A stretch of DNA of 64,000 nt from Boswellia sacra (GCA_013180625.2 SNVD02010473.1:1612001-1676000); one strand, 5' to 3'; positions 23,441 to 35,344 are shown, counted from the stretch's first letter. Translations and numbers: made by a program. The notes: a model not told the origin generated them from the letters alone.

Positions 23441-24088
23441 ATTATATGAGAACTGACTGTAAAATGAAAAGTCTTACCTTTATTAGAGAGCCTTTTCCCT
23501 TTGGCGATTGTAACTGATACTGTGGAAGCTTCCTCATTAAGTGATTGTGATTGTACATGATAAGGCGATGAGTAGAGAAATGTGAATTCACTTATGTGAG
23601 ATTGAATCGACCTACAGAGGTCTAGACAGAAGATTGGCGTGGGAGCGCAAATGTAACCGAAGTGAACTCTAGGGCATTCCTTCTTTAACAAGTTAGCTCA
23701 TGCTTGTGTATTTAGAAATGGATAGTTTCATACTGTGGACTGAATTCTATTGTTATTGTTTATTGCTGTATATTCACCTAGCTTACTTACTGAGTTTTAC
23801 TCATTAAAGTTGTTGTGTGCCTCAGGTGATCAATAGATTGAGCTATGGATGGAGGACTTTTGGCATTGCTGACAGAGTTTTCTTGGCAATCATAGACATA
23901 GCATAGCCATACTATAGAACTTCTTTTGATTTTTGAATGTACCTAAATGCAGTAGAATGAGGTGATTGTGATTAAGAATTCTGTTAAGTGGTACTTATAT
24001 TAATTTTTGAAAGAAATATTAAAGTTCACATTTAAATGACTGCATAAAATGTTACTTTATGTGAGTACAGTATGGATTGTGACAGTAG

Positions 24089-24100
24089 TGGTATCAGAGC
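24089..24100 (+). other. Primer binding site, initiator Met tRNA
   Basis: tggtatcagagc, exact complement of the 3' end of plant initiator Met tRNA, four bases after the 5' LTR end. Confidence 0.95.
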
Positions 24101-24319
24101 ATAGGTTTAAGGTTCTGTAGACACTTTTGTTGCAAGCGATCAAGGGAACCAAGTCCATGCCAAATCCTCCATAGTAAGTAAGATTGATAATTGTTTGATT
24201 TCCATATTGAAATCTCTAAAATGGTTGTATACGATGAAGAGTGCTAATTATTATTGTTAGTAGTATTATTGTTATTTATATGGTGCCTCATTCTATTCTG
24301 ATGATCAAAATTGATAACC

Positions 24320-25663
24320 ATGTCTCGACCGGGACGACCCAGGAGAGCCGATAACCCTACCATGGGGGAACTGAGGAGGGTTAGCTCCACATCCAGAGTG
24401 AGACGAACTGCGAAGCTGGATGAACCTGCTTTAGTCAGAAATGGAAGACCGAAGAGGCAGGCTGGGACTAGTAGTAGCTCACGGGCTTAGGACACTATAG
24501 TCTAGGAGTTGGTACAGATTCTGACAAATGTGAGACGAGAGGCTACACAACCTAGTTCCACCACCACTTTTGAAAATATACAAGTTGTGGAGCAGTTTAG
24601 AAGACTCAACCCTTCATCCTTTACAGGCTCAACAGACCCATTAGCTGCAAAAGAATGGGTTCATGAAATGGAGAAGATATTTGAGCTTATGGGGTGTACT
24701 GACGCACAATGGCTCACATGCGCTACTTTTATGCTAAAAGGTAGTGCCAGTTACTGGTGGGAAATGACCAAGAGAGCTCACACTAGAGAAGATGGAGTGC
24801 TTACTTGGGCTCAGTTTAAAGAGTTATTTTATGACAAGTACTTCCCTCAGTCATTGAAGAATGAGAAGATTGTTGAATTTGTACAGTTAACTCAAGGGTC
24901 CATGTCCCTCATAGAATATGAAAGGAAGTTTGAGGCTCTCTCCAGATTTGCTCCACACCTCATCAGTACAGAAGAAAAGAAAGCCAAGTTCTTTGAGAGA
25001 GGCCTAAAACCCGAAATCCCAAGGCATATGGCAGTTCTAGAATTGAAAAGCTACAGTGTAGTGCTGAGGAAGGCTCAGATATTGGCCAGAGATGAAGAAA
25101 CAACTGAAGCTGGCAAGTCAAAGGAAGAGGGTTCTGGTTCTCAACCAAGGAAGCCATGTAGGAACAATAGCAAACTGTTCAAGAGAGGCAAGGGAAAGAA
25201 GAAGCAGAATACGGGTAGGAAAGAATTTCCTGTATGTGACACATGCCACAAACCATATAAAGGAATGTGTCATTTCAAGACTAGAGCGTGCTTCCGATGT
25301 GAAAAAATCGGACACTTTGTTACATCATGTCCTGAAACTAGTCAAGCTCCAATTGCTCCTGATAGAGTTCAAAATACTCCAGGAAGAGAACCACAAGCAC
25401 AAGGAAGAGTTTATGCCCTCACTACTATCGAAGCACGGGAGGCTCTATCGGTTGTTTCTGGTATTATCTCTGTTCTTGATCATAATGCTCATGTATTGTT
25501 TGATTCGGGTGCCACTCATTCCTTTATGTCTCGTACTTTTGCTCATACAGTAGAGGTAAAGCCTTCAATTATGGAGGTTGAGATGTGTGTCTCTACTTCT
25601 TCAGGGACGACATTATGTGCTAAAGAAGAGTTTAAATCCTGCCTAATCAAAATAGACAGCTAA
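24320..25663 (+). pseudogene. Gypsy gag-protease region
   Basis: The ancestral start is probably the ATG at 24320, which opens a basic N-terminal stretch in the same frame as the long open part. Two stops (24488-24490, 24503-24505) now separate them. The open part holds the retrotransposon gag capsid domain (FRRLNPSSFTG, WWEMTKRAHT), a basic linker, the zinc knuckle CFRCEKIGHFVTSC (near 25290-25330) and the start of an aspartic protease with LFDSGATHSF (near 25500). A frameshift ends the frame at 25663, inside the protease. Confidence 0.9.
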
Positions 25664-28600
25664 GATTTATAGGCTAATCTAATCATCTTGGAGATGCTGA
25701 TTTTGATGTGATTCTGGGTTTGGATTGACTATCTAAATATCGTGCAGATGTTAAATGTTTTGAGAAGAAAGTGGTATTTCATACTCCATTCAGAATGGAG
25801 TGCAGTTTTGTCAGGGCGGATATAATTTCATTGCCACAGATTGTCTCAGCCTTGAAAGCTCAAAAGTTCCTTCAGAATGGATGTATGGGTTCCTTAGCTT
25901 GTGTTATGGAAACACCAGAGGAAGGAAGGAGTATTCAAAACATTCCAGTGGTAAATGAATTTACAGATGTGTTCCCAAAAGAATTACCCGGACTCCCTCC
26001 CGATCGAGAGATTGAGTTCACTATCGATCTTTTACTGGGAACCACTTCTATATCCAAAGTTCCATATTGATGTCATCAATAGAACTTAAAGAACTGAAGG
26101 AGCAGTTACATGAGTGAATGGATAAGGGTTTCATTCGTCCCAATGTCTCTTCTTTGGGAATACCAGTTCTGTTTGTGAAGAAAAAGGATGGGACAATAAG
26201 ATTGTGCATTGATTATCGTGAGTTGAATCGAGTGACTATAAAGAACAAGTATCCCCTTCCAAGGATTGATGATCTACTTGATCAGTTACATGGGGCAAGT
26301 GTGTTTTCCAAGATTAATCTTCGATCTGGGTACCATCAGTTAAATATTAGAAAGGAAGACATTTCCAAGACTACTTTTCAAACAAGGTATAGGCACTATG
26401 AATTCTTGGTGATGCCTTTCGGACTCACGAATGTTGTAGCTCTTTTTATGGATCTTATGAATCGTGTTTTCAAGGAATTCTTGGATAAATTCGTGACTGC
26501 ATTTATCGATGATATTTTGGTGTATTCTAAGAATTCTGAAGAACATGATAGGCAATTGAGAAGGGTGTTGCAACTATTAAAAGAGAAACTGTATGCTAAA
26601 TTCAAGAAATGCGAGTTTTGGCTCAATCAGATTTCCTTCTTGGGTCACATTGTTTCCGGTGATGGGATCTCAGTAGACCCAAACAAAGTGGAAGTTGTTG
26701 TGAAGTGGCCAAGACCAACTAATGTAACTGAAGTGCGTAGCTTTCTGGGATTAGCTGGATACTATAGGAGATTCATTGAAAGCTTTTTCAAGATAGCCTC
26801 CCCCTTACCACAGTTGACCAGGAAGAATGTAGCTTTTCTATGGTCAGAAGATTACGAAAAGAGTTTCCAGGAACTTAAGAGTCGATTAGTGACAGCTCCA
26901 ATACTGACCATTCCTTCTGGTTCAGAGGGATTTGTGATATACAGTGATGCTTCTAAGAACGGGTTGGGGTGTGTTTTGATGCAAAATGACAAGGTTATAG
27001 CCTATGCATCTCGACAATTGAAGGACTATAAGAAGAATTACCCTACCCATGATCTAAAACTGGCAGCAATGGTGTTTGCATTGAAGATTTGGAGGCATTA
27101 CTTATACGAAGCAAGATGTGAGATCTATACCGACCATAAGAGCCTTAAATATTTCTTCACTCATAAGAAATTAAATATGAGACAAAGTCGATGGCTTGAA
27201 TTGGTAAAAGATTATGATTGTGTCATCAATTATCATCCTGAAAAAGCGAATGTGGTGGCGGATGCCCTGAGTAGAAAGTCTCCTAGACATATGGCTGCTC
27301 TAATTTCTACACAACGGTCAATAATGCAAGATTTGGAGAAATTTGCTATTGAGATTATTCAGCCAAATGAATGCTTACACTTAGCTTCATTGGTCGTGCA
27401 ACCCACCATTATTGAGAAGATCAAGAAGAGTCAATGTAAAGATGTCTTTTTGAAGAAAGTGATGGAAGAAGTTTCATTGTGAAAGAGGTCAGGTTTTGTT
27501 ATCTCCTCTGACGGAGTCTTATACTTCGAAGGAAGATTGTGTGTGCCTAATGTGATGGAATTGAAACGGAAAATATTGAATGAAGCACATAATTCTCCTT
27601 ATTCGGTGCATCTTGTTTGTACAAAGATGTATAGGGATCTCTGAAATAACTACTGGTGGGTTGGTATGAAGAAAGAAATAGCTCAATTTGTTGAACAATG
27701 CTTAGTTTGCCAACAAGTTAAAGCTAAACATCAAAGGCCATCGAGATTAGTTAATCAACTATCAATACTGAAATGGAAATGGGAACACATCACTATGGAT
27801 TTTGTTGTGGGTCTACCGAGGACTAGGAATGGATGTGATGCAATTTGGGTGGTTGTGGACTGTTTGACGAAATCAGCTCATTTTCTTCCTATACGCACTA
27901 CCTTCACTATGGACAGATATGCCCAGCTCTATATAGATAAGATTGTTATACTACATAGAGTACCGGTATCTATTATTTCAGATCGGGACCCAAGATTCAC
28001 CTCCTGATTCTGGAAAAGTTTACATAAGGCTTTGGGCACTAAACTAAAGTTCAGCACGGCTTTTCATCCTCAAACAGATGGTCAGTCGGAGAGGACCATC
28101 CAGATTCTGGAAGATATGCTTAGAGCCTGTGTGTTGGACTTCAAGGATAGCTGGGACAGACACTTGACTTTGGTTGAATTTGCATACAACAACAGCTATC
28201 AATCCACAATAGGAATGGCCCCTTATGAAGCCTTGTATAGGAGGAAGTGTAGATCACCCATCCATTGGGATGAGGTTGGAGAAAGAAAAATACTTTGGCC
28301 CGAAATTGTACAGTAAACATGTGATATCATCCGAAAAATGAAGGATAGAATGAATGCAGCACAGAGTAGACATAAGAATTATGCTGATCAGCGAAGGAAG
28401 AAGTTAGAATTTGCAGCAGGAGATAAAGTTTTCCTTAAAGTTGCTCCTATGAAAGGAGTGATGCGATTTGGAAAGAAAGGGAAATTGAGTCCAATATATA
28501 TTGGCCCTTACGAGATTCTGGAAAGGATTGGAGAGGCAGCATATAAACTTGCCTTACCACCTTCGTTGTCTGGAGTGCATGATGTCTTTCATCTTTCCAT

Positions 28601-28834
28601 GTTAAGGAAGTATGTTTTCGATCCATCCCATGTGCTAAGTTCCGAACTTCCGGAGTTGAGAGCCGATCTTACATGTAAGGAGAGACCGATTTGAATCATA
28701 GATCACAAAGAACATGGACTTCAGAAGAGGAGCATACCATTGGTGAAAGTACTTTGGGAAAATCACTTCATAGAGGAAGCAACTTAGGAATTAGATGAGG
28801 AAATGCGTACTAAATATCCCTCTCTATTCGAATG
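25664..28834 (+). pseudogene. Gypsy pol: protease end, RT, RNase H, integrase, chromodomain
   Basis: The blocks in order are: the protease end, with a stop at 25726-25728 in place of the Trp of a GLDW motif; RT in the long open block 26118-27482, with [13 protein letters not shown] and FIDDILVYS; RNase H with [10 protein letters not shown] and TDHKSLKYF; and integrase, with the zinc-binding part near 27540-27720, catalytic core 27760-28250 and a chromodomain-like end at 28660-28834. RT motif A reads [12 protein letters not shown], with Asn where the catalytic Asp belongs. Stops at 26115, 27480, 27642, 28005, 28314, 28692 and 28785 and a shift near 26070 break it. Confidence 0.92.
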
Positions 28835-28865
28835 ATTGTACTGAATTTCGGGGACGAAATTCTTT

Positions 28866-28879
28866 TAAGGGGGGAGAGT
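28866..28879 (+). other. Polypurine tract
   Basis: taaggggggagagt directly precedes the 3' LTR, the site of plus-strand priming. The preceding ttcggggacgaaattc is the usual chromovirus leader into this tract. Confidence 0.92.
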
Positions 28880-29248
28880 TGTAATATCCTAAATTTTATA
28901 GTGTATATTATATCATGTGTTATCGTTACATATGTATTAACGTATATGTAATGTATTTGAATTGTAATGTAATAAATGAAAGAATGAGGGGCTTAATTAA
29001 AAGAGTAATGGATTTAATGGTTATAAAAGATGAGAGAATGACTAAATAGAAATTTAGCCTGATATTTGTCTATAAATGGGAAGAGTTCTAGAAGTCTTTC
29101 ATTTCTCTTATTACTTACACGTTCTCAGCCCTTTGCTCTCTCAAAAAAATTTTCACACAACTCATCAAGAACACAAGGGAGAAAAAGGAGGGAGAAGGAA
29201 GAAAGGAAGTGGTAAGGACTCACCTTTTTCCTTAGAATTCTTGTCTTA

Positions 29249-29912
29249 ACCACTTAAATCTGAATCTGAATAGAATTAAGTGGTATAAAAAATTATTTTC
29301 GTTTGTTTGAATCTCTAATCGCTAATTTTCAGATAAAAATGTCTAAATTAAAAAAGTGAAAAAATGTCACTTTTTTCTTCCTAAAACATCTGAATTATTA
29401 AACTATCGTAAATGCCACTTTTTATGGGGCATGGTGGGGTTGTTGTGGTGGGGCCAGAGAGAGAGAATGAGGTGAAGAGAGTGAGAGGGAGAAAGAGAGA
29501 GGAGAAGTTAAAAAAAATAAAGTTAATTATAAATTATAAGTAAATTTAATAATTTAAAATTATAATTAATAAATATTAAATATATAATTATTGATAATTT
29601 TGATTTAATTATATCAATTATTTAATTTTTAAAAGATTATAACAAATATAATATTAACTATTTAAAAGAAAATGATTTTTAGTTCAATTTTATTAATTAC
29701 TTAATTTTTAAAGAATTATAAAAAATATAATATAGACATTTTACATTTCCTATATAAGGGTAAAAAAGTCATATTAAAGTTAATATATTCCCTTATCACT
29801 TTTTTTAAGTGGCATATAAAAAAGCAAACAAACATGTTATTAAGTGGTATAAATTAAGTGCTAAAAAGTATTTAGATCTAAAAAGTATTAAGTGATTTAA
29901 AGAAACACCACC
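29249..29912. mobile_element. Miniature element nested in the gypsy 3' LTR
   Basis: The 5' LTR reads cttgtcttagtgtgtatg continuously. In the 3' LTR 664 bp are inserted at tta, which is duplicated (29246-29248, 29913-29915). The right end read inward is ggtggtgtttctttaaatc, reminiscent of PIF/Harbinger ends, and tta fits their three-base duplication. The left end starts accacttaaatc, and cacttaa-type motifs recur near both ends. There is a GA-rich patch at 29455-29510 and no coding frame. The termini match imperfectly, so the superfamily is a guess. Confidence 0.75.
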
Positions 29913-31144
29913 TTAGTGTGTATGTTTGAAAGAATTCTTTTGGGTTGTGATGTGAGTATGTGAAATGCTATTTGTGCTGCTGGAAATTTGTGTGGAAACA
30001 TGAATTTGAATGAGTTTTGAATGCATCTAAGTAAGGAGATGAAGATATAAACTAGAAATTAGAGTTTAGTTTAATCCTGGAATTTTTGTTTACACTGAAC
30101 AATGCATATTCCAAAAATTACCAAAAATCAGGGGGATGTTTTCTTGTTTTGAAATTTTTATGGATGAAAATAAACATGTCCAGGAGTTTATAGAAATTGG
30201 AATCACTTAAAAATTCAAAGTGTGTGAATTATGGTGAATTTATGAACTTCTGATCTGGAATCTCATATTTCCCTGTTTTGGAACAGAGTAGGGGAAAACG
30301 AATTTAGTTGAAGCAACAAATCTTTGTAAAATTACCTGAATTTTTGTATGTAAGTTCTTCTATGTGTCAAATATAAGACTGTAAATTTTTACTGAGATTG
30401 AAGCTCTGTATGAATTGTTATAGATTTTTAAAATTGGCTTGCTAAAACTTGAATTTTTAGCTTCCAAAACAAGATAGTTAGAAATAATTGGGTTTGAATG
30501 ACTTAAACCCCTTGAAAAGCCATTATTTTTGGTATGGAGGTATATGTATGTGTTATATAGCAGCCTATAAATTTTTATGGCCAATTGAGTAGGATTACAA
30601 TCCCTACAAATTTTTAAGTCTATACTGTTCAGTGAAATGAATGCAATGACAGAATTGTTGAGGTAACGAATTTGATTATTCTGATGGCCGAATGACCCCA
30701 ATTGGCTCTAAAACTTTTAAGAAGGCATGATATAGGAGTGTAAAAGATGTCTACCAATTGTGTGAATTTTTGGACATAGAAAATTATTATTATAAATTGT
30801 TTATCAAAATAAGTATGGAAATAGAGCCCAAAAAAAAAGGAAAATGTTTTACAAGTGTATGGTGACCTAAAAAGAGATTTTTTTTGTTTTATTTTTAGAT
30901 CAATCACAAGCATCGAAAAGCAACTGTACAAAGTAAGTAAGCTAAGTATTCTAAGGCCACAATAAATTGTGTACTGTATATATGAAATTTTGTGGATTGT
31001 AACACTGTTAATTGCTAGCACCTTGATGCTTGAATGTGAGATATTGTGACTGTTCTAGAAGGCTGATATCGAGCTTCTTTTATGTGTGACTAATTGTGAA
31101 TGGTGAAATGTGATTGGCATGCCAAGACCTAGGAAGTTTAGCTC

Positions 31145-31480
31145 TCATAGCTTGAGGGGAGGTCTAGACCATGTGTTTCTCTAGACGAGATTCGGTAGCG
31201 TGGGCCCAGTATCACCCGGATTGTCATACTAGCCTCGAGCTATTTCAAGTGTAGGCATCTAAATGTATTCGTACTGTTACATGGCTTGAGAAGAGGTTTG
31301 AACCATGTGTTTCTCTAGACAAGATTCGGTAGCATGGGCCCGGTATCAACCGGATTGTCAAACTAGCCTTGAGCATTCCGTACTCCCATGGCTTGAAGGG
31401 ACGTCTGGACCATATGTTTCTCTAGACGAGATTCAGTAGCATGGACCCGGTATCACCCGGATTGTCAGACTAGTCTTGAG
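31145..31480 (+). repeat. Three tandem units inside the 3' LTR
   Basis: Counterpart of 23104-23440. Units begin near 31145, 31280 and 31387, with the same core accatgtgtttctctagac and diverged ends. Confidence 0.85.
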
Positions 31481-32151
31481 TTATTATATGGAAACTGACT
31501 GTGAAATGAAAAGTCCTACCTTGATTAGAGAGCCTTGAGCTATTATATGGGAACTGACTGTGACTGTGGAAGCTTCCTCATTAAGTGATTGTAATTGTAC
31601 ATGATAAGGTGATGAGTAGAGAAATGTGAACTCACTTATGTGAGATTGAATCGACCTACAAAGGTCTAGACAGAATATTGGTGTGGGAGCGCAAATGTAA
31701 CCGAAGTGAACTCTAAGGCATTCCTTCTTTAACAAGTTATATAGCTCATGCTTGTGTATTTAGAAATGGATAGTTTCATACTGTGGACTAAATTTTATTG
31801 TTATTGTTTATTGCTGTATATTCAACTAGCTTACTTACTGACTTTTTACTTATTAAAGTTGTTGTGTGCCTCAGGTGATCAGTAAATTGAGCTATGGATG
31901 GAGGACTTTTGGCATTGCTGACAGAGTTCTCTTGGCAACCATAGACCGCTGCTCTATATTAGCATAGCCATACTGTAGAACTTCTTTTGATTTTTGAATG
32001 TACTTAAATGTAGTAGAATGAGGTGGTTGTAATTAGGGACTCTATTTAAGTGGTACTTATATTAATTTTTGAAAAAAATATTAGAGTTCATATTTAAATG
32101 ACTACATAAAATGTTACTTTCTGTGAGTACAGTATAGATTGTGACATCAAT

Positions 32152-32470
32152 GTTGGACCCAAATATCAAATGTTAGACCATATCTAATAACTTAAGCTTT
32201 TGTATCTCTTAAACATAGTATCAGAGCTAATAGTTCTAAGTACAAATCCTCTCAATATCAATTTCTCTAGGCAATTATGCCACTCGATCAAATCAAGTCC
32301 CAACTTCTTAGTTCGGTTTCACAAATTCATTAAACCTTAAGATAAAACCCACATGAAAGACTCAAATGCTTATATATACATAATACTTTAAGCTTTTGGG
32401 TCAAATAGTTACTTGATACATATAAAAGCTGAATTACCAAAAAACATCGGTACCCTCACTTCTTTTCTCT
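32152..32470 (+). repeat. LTR-tail and primer-site-like fragment
   Basis: cttaagcttttg followed by tagtatcagagc (32216-32227) resembles the end of a plant LTR plus an initiator-Met primer site (11 of 12 bases). A second trace of the same wording (taagcttttgggtcaaat) lies near 32391. No gag-pol follows; instead DUF247 coding traces resume at about 32600. Probably a small remnant inside the broken DUF247 copy. Confidence 0.45.
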
Positions 32471-32599
32471 TTCTTGTTGGTATTTGTTTAATCGCAACAA
32501 AAATTCGCCTCACCTTAAACGTCCTACTGATTTAAGAAGAAATGATTTCCTTAAAAACAACCATGAAGCTTTCAAGACGGCCTTACTAGGATATGTGTT

Positions 32600-33090
32600 G
32601 TGCAGTCATAGCTCCAAAAGTGTCTGGAATGAAGTTTAAGGGTATTGATAAAGAAAGCCAGTTACTTCACATAAGTTTGTACAAGAGAACCTGATTAGTC
32701 CCACCTCTGACAGTTGTTGAGTTGCAAATTCCACGTTTAGAAATGTTTGATGAAACTGAATATTTGTTTCGTGACCTGATGTCCTTCCAACGGTGTCATC
32801 ATCCACTAAAACATCTCGTATGCAGCTATATACAGTTCATATTAATTTCTTACATAACTCTAAGAAAATGTAGATTTGCTTGCTGATACTGGAATTATTG
32901 TCAATGCTAGAGTAACGCAGACTTTCAACAATCTTTGCCTGAATATTATTTTTTTCTGGTACCTATTACCATGACATTTTAAAGCAGCTAAAAGAAAACT
33001 ATAAAGATCCTTGGAATCGAGCCAAGACAACTTTGATTAGTTTGTATTTCAGCAATCTTTGGAAAGGCACGCGAACTGTTGTTGATGTCA
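32600..33090 (+). pseudogene. DUF247 C-terminal part beyond the gypsy insertion
   Basis: The plus strand shows DUF247 wording across shifting frames: V-GMKFKG (AGVKF motif), ELQIPRLEMFDETEYLFRDL, SFQRCHHP, a tract beginning ctctaagaaaatgtag where the family has N-DV, and AKTTLISLYFSNLW-type coding near 33025 where the family has KATL--YF--PW. Several stops and shifts are present. Together with 20755-20905 and 21425-21505 it makes one ancient plus-strand gene separated by the 10.6-kb gypsy element. Confidence 0.72.
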
Positions 33091-33094
33091 TGAG

Positions 33095-34734
33095 AAACAA
33101 TCATTCGGCTCCCTTTAATACAAATAATTAATAATAATTTGATCCAGCTAGTTTATTTTATGTGATCTATTTTAGCCACAGTTTTAGGAGAATTATTTTG
33201 ATTTTTGCAGTACTACCAATAGTCTATTATGTAATTTTGTATATGAAACCTATCATTCTAATAAAATAGCTACATTACTCCTCAAGGGTGTACAAAATTT
33301 CCAGTGCAATATAGTAGTAAAAGAGTTTTCCAACCATTAAATATATATAAAAAATTTTAAAAAAATAAGGAAAACAAAGGAAAGGGGTTCTCCGAACGAA
33401 AGGAGTGGGATTGGGGTACCGGGGTGAATGGCGGTGGATTGCGATGTAACTTGAGTTATTCTTGCAATCAATTTCGGTAAGAAAATGAGTCAAATAATAA
33501 AATTAAGTGAATTGAGAATCTAATCCATATAGCAATCACACCCAAAGAGTAACGTGTGATCGTGCAAGCTCAGCTGCACGGTGTGTTATAACTCCATTAA
33601 ATTTTGATTACATTCTCCCACTTCACCAACACAGGCCCCGACTTTTTGGATGCGATAAGATTACTGTATAATTTAATAGCCTCCCTAAAAAGGTAATTTT
33701 TTTACATTGGTTGCATAAGCAAACAAAACAGCGTTAGGTGCCTCATTTCTCATATGGAGACAATTTTTATTTTTATTTATTTTTTCATATATTTAGTTAA
33801 ATTATAAATGCATCGTATTTATAATTTATCATAATTTTTTTAAAGATAATACATACTCGTCCGCATTGATCTACTAAAAAAAATCGTGTTATTTCCTTAC
33901 AAGTGGCTGCTGCTTTGGCATCTTCGTGGTGTGAGTAAAAGCCATGAATTTGCGAAACAGATAATTGATACTCCTCTTATCTGAACAGTATACAAATGGA
34001 ACTTTATTGAAATGATAACAGAAATGCTTACACTATGGATGTGGATGGCCAAGGTAAGCGACAAAAGATTAGAAAAACTCGCTGAGAGAAGAAAAGAAAT
34101 AACTTTATTTCGTGATGGAACTTCAGTTCTTTCATAGAGAAAATAGTTAGAAACATGTTTGTCTTCTCGATGCTAAGAATGCAAGTCATGTTCCAGTCAA
34201 CCATCTTCCGGTCAAAATTAATTCATAAGGACCACTATTATAGAACTAATTTTTTTGGTAATCATCTTCCAGTCAAAATTGAACTTGTTTCGTAGGGACC
34301 ACTAGCATACAACCCAATTACCTAAACCTTTAGTATGAGCGGGTAAGGAATGGATAAACACGGATTGGATCGACTCAATTTGATTTGAAGGTAGAGATTT
34401 TAATGTCAATTGATTCTCATGTTAGCTTTCAATGAGATATCAGTGTTGTGACTTATCAAATCTGCTTCAATAGTTGTAAAATGGATTCAATCAAGCAGAG
34501 TTCGGGTTTTTAAGCTAATGTCCCCTATTTTGGTTGATTTTGACCACAAAAATTGGAGCCGAGCATCCTGATCTCCAGTGCAGTAGTCAAGAGTTAACTT
34601 ACTGATGATGGTCGAGATCATTTAGAGCTCTTGATAGATATACCAGACCAGGAGATGTTGAATCGCCTTCAACAGTGCAGGATATTCTCATTCCAATCTC
34701 AAACTTTTGGCATTAATCCCAATTCGTATACTCA
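33095..34734. other. Intergenic, nothing recognised
   Basis: No credible reading frame. A phrase of the kind catcttcc(a/g)gtcaaaatt is repeated at about 34203 and 34262, each followed by a version of aggaccacta, a small local duplication. Nothing else stands out. Confidence 0.5.
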
Positions 34735-34765
34735 CATTACAAGAAAAACAATCATTAGCAACGAA
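34735..34765. mobile_element. Possible CACTA-type terminal fragment
   Basis: cacattacaagaaaaac resembles the CACTA transposon terminus cactacaagaaaa with a two-base interruption. The usual right terminus is not found nearby, so this is at best a remnant. Confidence 0.2.
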
Positions 34766-34946
34766 CAATTTCCAAGGGTCCCAAAATGCCTCTGGAAAAG
34801 AAGTTTTATCCAAGAGCAAAATAAAATGATCCACAAAAATGTAAAATTAATTTTAATTTTTTCAAGGACAAACTTGCCCTTGGAAAATATATCAATCGCG
34901 GTCGTAAATGAACTTTTATATATATATACATATATACATACACACA

Positions 34947-34949
<3 letters not shown>

Positions 34950-34983
<34 letters not shown>
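34950..34983. repeat. (TA)n microsatellite
   Basis: About 17 TA units, preceded by mixed TA/CA repeats from 34917. The apparent IY-rich reading frame across it is a by-product of the repeat. Confidence 0.9.
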
Positions 34984-34987
<4 letters not shown>

Positions 34988-35344
34988 TTAAGTTATCATA
35001 CAACAATAATTTGTCGATTTATTATCTAAGTGAATATTTATTATTTTAATAATTATATGTTTTTAAATAGTTTTCAATTAAAAAGATAAAAACTAACAAA
35101 CAAAATATTATTTTTTAGCTTTTGCCATACAGAAAAAAGATACTTTTGAGTTGTAGTATAAGATATGTCTTCTTAAATATTAAAAATAAAAATTTTAATT
35201 CTTATTTTTATTTTAAAGATTGTTTAATTTTCAAAAATAAATTTTAATATAGTAACTTCATTTTGTACGATTCTAATAGTTCGACTTCTTTTAGACAGTT
35301 GATAATGCTATTGATGATTATAATGTAAACAATCAAATACATAT
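34984..35344. other. Intergenic, nothing recognised
   Basis: AT-rich DNA left of the DUF247 relic. No gene visible. Confidence 0.45.

Larger units (their letters stand above)
21511..24084 (+). repeat. 5' LTR of gypsy element
   Basis: 2574 bp, starting tgtattatcc (the 3' copy has tgtaatatcc) and ending attgtgaca, the usual TG...CA boundaries. It contains a TATA box, three diverged tandem units at 23104-23440, and several small reading frames on both strands that are not conserved as genes. Confidence 0.95.
21511..32146 (+). mobile_element. Ty3/gypsy retrotransposon, chromovirus (Tekay/Del-like), 10.6 kb
   Basis: A structurally complete element: LTRs at 21511-24084 and 28880-32146, an exact initiator-Met primer site, gag-pol in gypsy order (protease, RT, RNase H, integrase, chromodomain-like end), a polypurine tract, and a perfect 5-bp target duplication tcaat (21506-21510, 32147-32151). 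LTRs of more than 2.5 kb with a chromodomain-type integrase tail point to the Tekay/Del lineage. At least ten in-frame stops and two frameshifts disable it. In a 165-nt sample near the LTR start I count about nine differences between the LTRs, so the insertion is not recent. Confidence 0.95.
28880..32146 (+). repeat. 3' LTR of gypsy element
   Basis: 3267 bp. It is 693 bp longer than the 5' LTR, almost entirely because of the insertion at 29249-29912. It carries the same TATA box and tandem array as the 5' LTR and ends attgtgaca. Confidence 0.95.

Noticed and set aside
24089..24100. tRNA-like 12-mer
   Set aside because: It is the primer binding site complementary to tRNA, not a tRNA gene; no cloverleaf around it.
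25092..25553. 153-codon frame overlapping gag
   Set aside because: It is a different frame over the zinc-knuckle region; the gag frame carries the conserved motifs.
34735..34765. A full CACTA transposon
   Set aside because: Only one imperfect terminus is seen and no partner; kept only as a low-confidence remnant.
34631..35029. 132-codon frame ending in alternating Ile-Tyr
   Set aside because: Produced by the TA microsatellite; no start context, domain or conservation.
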